Below, piece after piece: positions 61,996 to 64,000 of a stretch of 64,000 nt of DNA. The notes beneath the pieces were generated by a model. It worked only from the letters and a program-made list of their open reading frames with translations, was not told where the DNA came from and did no database searches. Source of the DNA: Protopterus annectens. Its lineage: Eukaryota; Chordata; Ceratodontiformes; Protopteridae. The translations under genes and the position numbers were made by a program. Location: positions 1,115,338,682 to 1,115,402,681 of the forward strand of contig NC_056733.1 of NCBI RefSeq assembly GCF_019279795.1, read 5' to 3'. The number at the start of each line of letters is the position of its first letter. Within the stretch, counting starts at the first letter, position 1.

Positions 61996-64000
61996 ATGCT
62001 GCTCAACGCCAGAAGTCTAAACCTCAAGATGCTCGCACTCGAGGCTCTCCTCAGTATGGAGAATATTTATATCTGTGCAGTAACAGAAACCTGGTTCAAG
62101 GCTCCCGAGAGCACCCCAGCACTACCAGGTTATACCTCATACCATGCTTTTCGGCCCCAAAACTCGGACTGAACCACAAAAGGAGGGGGAGTATCCATAT
62201 TCATCAAAGATACCCACACCTCCAGGTTAGTGGCACTGCACGAAGCATCGGAGACCATCCATGTGCAACTAACAGTGGGCAAAACTGCCTTTCAGTTTGT
62301 ACCCTGCTACAGACCACCCTCCCAAACTCAGGAACCCCACTCGGCTTTCCTGAGAACACTGGAGAATATGAAGGTCTCTCCAAACACCATCATATTGGGT
62401 GACTTCAACTACCCAAACATAGTCTGGGAGCACTACTCAAGCCCCAACACCCTTGCCCAACGGTTCCTAGAATTTATAAACTCAAATGCTGTGGAACAAC
62501 AGGTCACCACTCCCACAAGAGGGGAAAACATTGGACCTGATCATCACCAACATTGGGATTCTATGTTCCATACCAGAGGTATACCCCTCATTGGTAAGAT
62601 CTGACCATAAATTAATCTCACTGGACACCCATATCCCGTCCCCACCCCCAGCCAAGGAAACCACGGTGAAGAACTCTTCAAAAGCAAACTTCACACTTCT
62701 CAAAACCAAAGTGGAATCCTTCAAAGCCCCCGGGCCAGTGGAAAATGCGGCCCAAACCGCAGAATCCTTTACAAATGCATTCTATGGGCACCTACAGGAA
62801 TGCATGGATCGTGCTATCCCAAATAAAACCAAGACTCACTCCTCCAAAGGCAGGAGACCTGTCTGGTGGACCCCAGCCATAAATAAGCTATACAACAGAA
62901 GGAGGAAGCTACTACATGATAGAGCAAAATCCCAAAAAGGGAAGGCATCTCTGACCAGTACTAGCAAGAAACTACTATCCCTCATAAAATCATCTAAGGC
63001 CAGCTTCGAAAGAAAAATTGCACAAGATGCTAAAGATAATCACAAGGCCTTCTTTAGTTATGTCAGGACCCTGGGTGGCAACTCCCAGATGTGCTCTGAG
63101 TTAGTGCAAAATGACAAAAAATACACTGAACCCACAGACATTGCCAACATCCTGGCAGACAGGTTCAGTGCAAACTTCTCCCCCAAAAGAGCAAATGTCT
63201 ATCCCAACAGAGTGTAGCCTCCCTGACATCATAGATGCACAGGTGAGAGCTGCCCTCTCCAAAGCAAAAAACACAGCATCAATGGGACCGGACGGTGTCC
63301 CGGACTGCGTCTTACACGAGCTCCAAGAAGAACTGAACCCTCACATAAAGTCACTGTTCAGTCTCAGCCTTACTACAGGATATGTACCCAAGGAATGGCG
63401 TACAGCAACAGTGGTCCCACTCCACAAAGGTGGTGCCACAATGGACCCCGGAAACTATCGCCCTATAAGCCTGGTCTGCAAAGCTATGGAGAGTATCATG
63501 ATGGAACTCATAAACAAAGACATTGGGATCCTCCAAACACTGGATCCTACCAAATTCGGCTTTGTTAAGGGCAGATCTTGTCTCTTGAACCTGGTTGACT
63601 TCTTTGAAACAGTCACCAAGGCCATAGATGAAGGGAAGGTAGTCCACACAGCTTACCTGGACCTCGCAAAAGCTTTCGACACAATACCCCACTCGGGCAT
63701 CATAAATAAGCTCACCAGCCTAAATATCATCCCCTATGTCACAAGATGGGTTGCAAACTGGCTCAGGGATAGAACCCACATGGTCAGAATTGCAGGTGCC
63801 ATGTCAGACTCTAAACCAGTTACAAGTGGCGTTCCACAAGTCTCAGTCCTGGGACCTATCTTATTCGGTATATATTTCTCTGAGGTACAGGCTAACACGG
63901 GAGGACTATGGCTGACCAAGTTCGCAGATGACTGCAAACTGGGTGCCATAATCGACTCACCGACTGACACAAGCATCCTCCAAAAGGGTCTCACAGAGAC
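61996..64000 (+). pseudogene. CR1-like ORF2: AP endonuclease and reverse transcriptase, partial
   Basis: Starts near ATG 61996 (MLLNARSLNLKMLALEALL), 29 bases after ORF1. Endonuclease blocks: NARSL, YICAVTETWF (catalytic Glu), a TGA at 62170, KGGGVSIFIKD, VPCYRPPS, IILGDFNYPNIVW (Asp/Asn), a one-base shift near 62520, LDLIITNI, SLVRSDHKLIS (Asp-His). Linker RRPVWWTPAINKL. A second shift near 63190, then RT: MGPDGVPDCVLHEL, VVPLHKGG, GNYRPISLV, FGFVKGRSC, LDLAKAFDTIPHSG, TSGVPQVSVLGPILFGIYF (Gln then Val where the other copies have QGS), FADDCKLGAIIDS. It runs off the window. With one stop and two shifts this copy is not functional as read. Confidence 0.88.

Larger units (their letters stand above)
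60720..64000 (+). mobile_element. CR1-like LINE, 5'-complete type, cut by window end
   Basis: Leader, ORF1 with SGNH esterase, ORF2 with AP endonuclease and the start of RT, running past 64000. The downstream RT part aligns to 4232-5420. Probably full length upstream, given the tandem 5' units. Confidence 0.9.

Noticed and set aside
1..64000. CRISPR array, prokaryotic operons, tRNA or rRNA genes
   Set aside because: No regularly spaced short repeats, no Shine-Dalgarno-led operons and no tRNA/rRNA folds recognised; the content is that of a large eukaryotic genome.

Overview
The window is a eukaryotic, repeat-saturated stretch with no recognisable host gene, rRNA or tRNA. I can assign most of it to transposable elements. 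The largest share is DIRS-type tyrosine-recombinase retrotransposons (Gag, then RT-RNase H-methyltransferase, then tyrosine recombinase, with inverted terminal repeats and an internal complementary region). CR1-like and RTE-like LINEs, a Penelope-like element, a Tc1-like DNA transposon and a MITE-like insertion are also present. This mix, with CR1 LINEs carrying an SGNH-esterase ORF1 and many DIRS copies, fits a vertebrate with a very large genome, such as a salamander, caecilian or lungfish. The species cannot be fixed from the sequence. I use private letters A to K, plus X, for the DIRS copies.

Layout. 1-2640: decayed Penelope-like element, followed by a 464-bp CR1 fragment. 3767-14388: DIRS-A, split by an RTE-like LINE (4024-6766) that itself contains a CR1-like LINE (4232-6276), and split again in its recombinase by a Tc1-like element (12127-13719). 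14637-20810: DIRS-B, nearly complete. 20811-21416: decayed DIRS gag (X). 21417-41626: a pile-up of related DIRS copies: D (5' part), F, E (complete, inside F's gag), G and H, with a 485-bp-arm palindrome at 33826-35132. 41629-43202: 3' part of an older DIRS (I) with a 424-bp MITE-like insertion. 43203-49562: DIRS-C, complete in layout. 49690-50190: CR1 3' fragment and the presumed right terminus of I. 50196-52070: very old DIRS remnant J. 52779-58229: DIRS-K, same family as E. 58230-59456: AT-rich spacer with hairpins. 59457-64000: CR1-like LINE with a duplicated ~630-bp 5' unit, ORF1, and ORF2 running off the window.

How it works together. In the DIRS copies Gag would package RNA, RT and RNase H would make cDNA, the internal complementary region would template a circle from the two inverted termini, and the tyrosine recombinase would integrate the circle without target duplication. 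Every copy here carries frameshifts or stops, so none looks autonomous as read. Copies of one family share specific states: a gag-pol frame fusion in E and K, and a YLDN catalytic box in F, G and H. These were therefore probably properties of the source elements. Boundaries were placed by aligning copies by eye, so most ends are good to a few bases at best.
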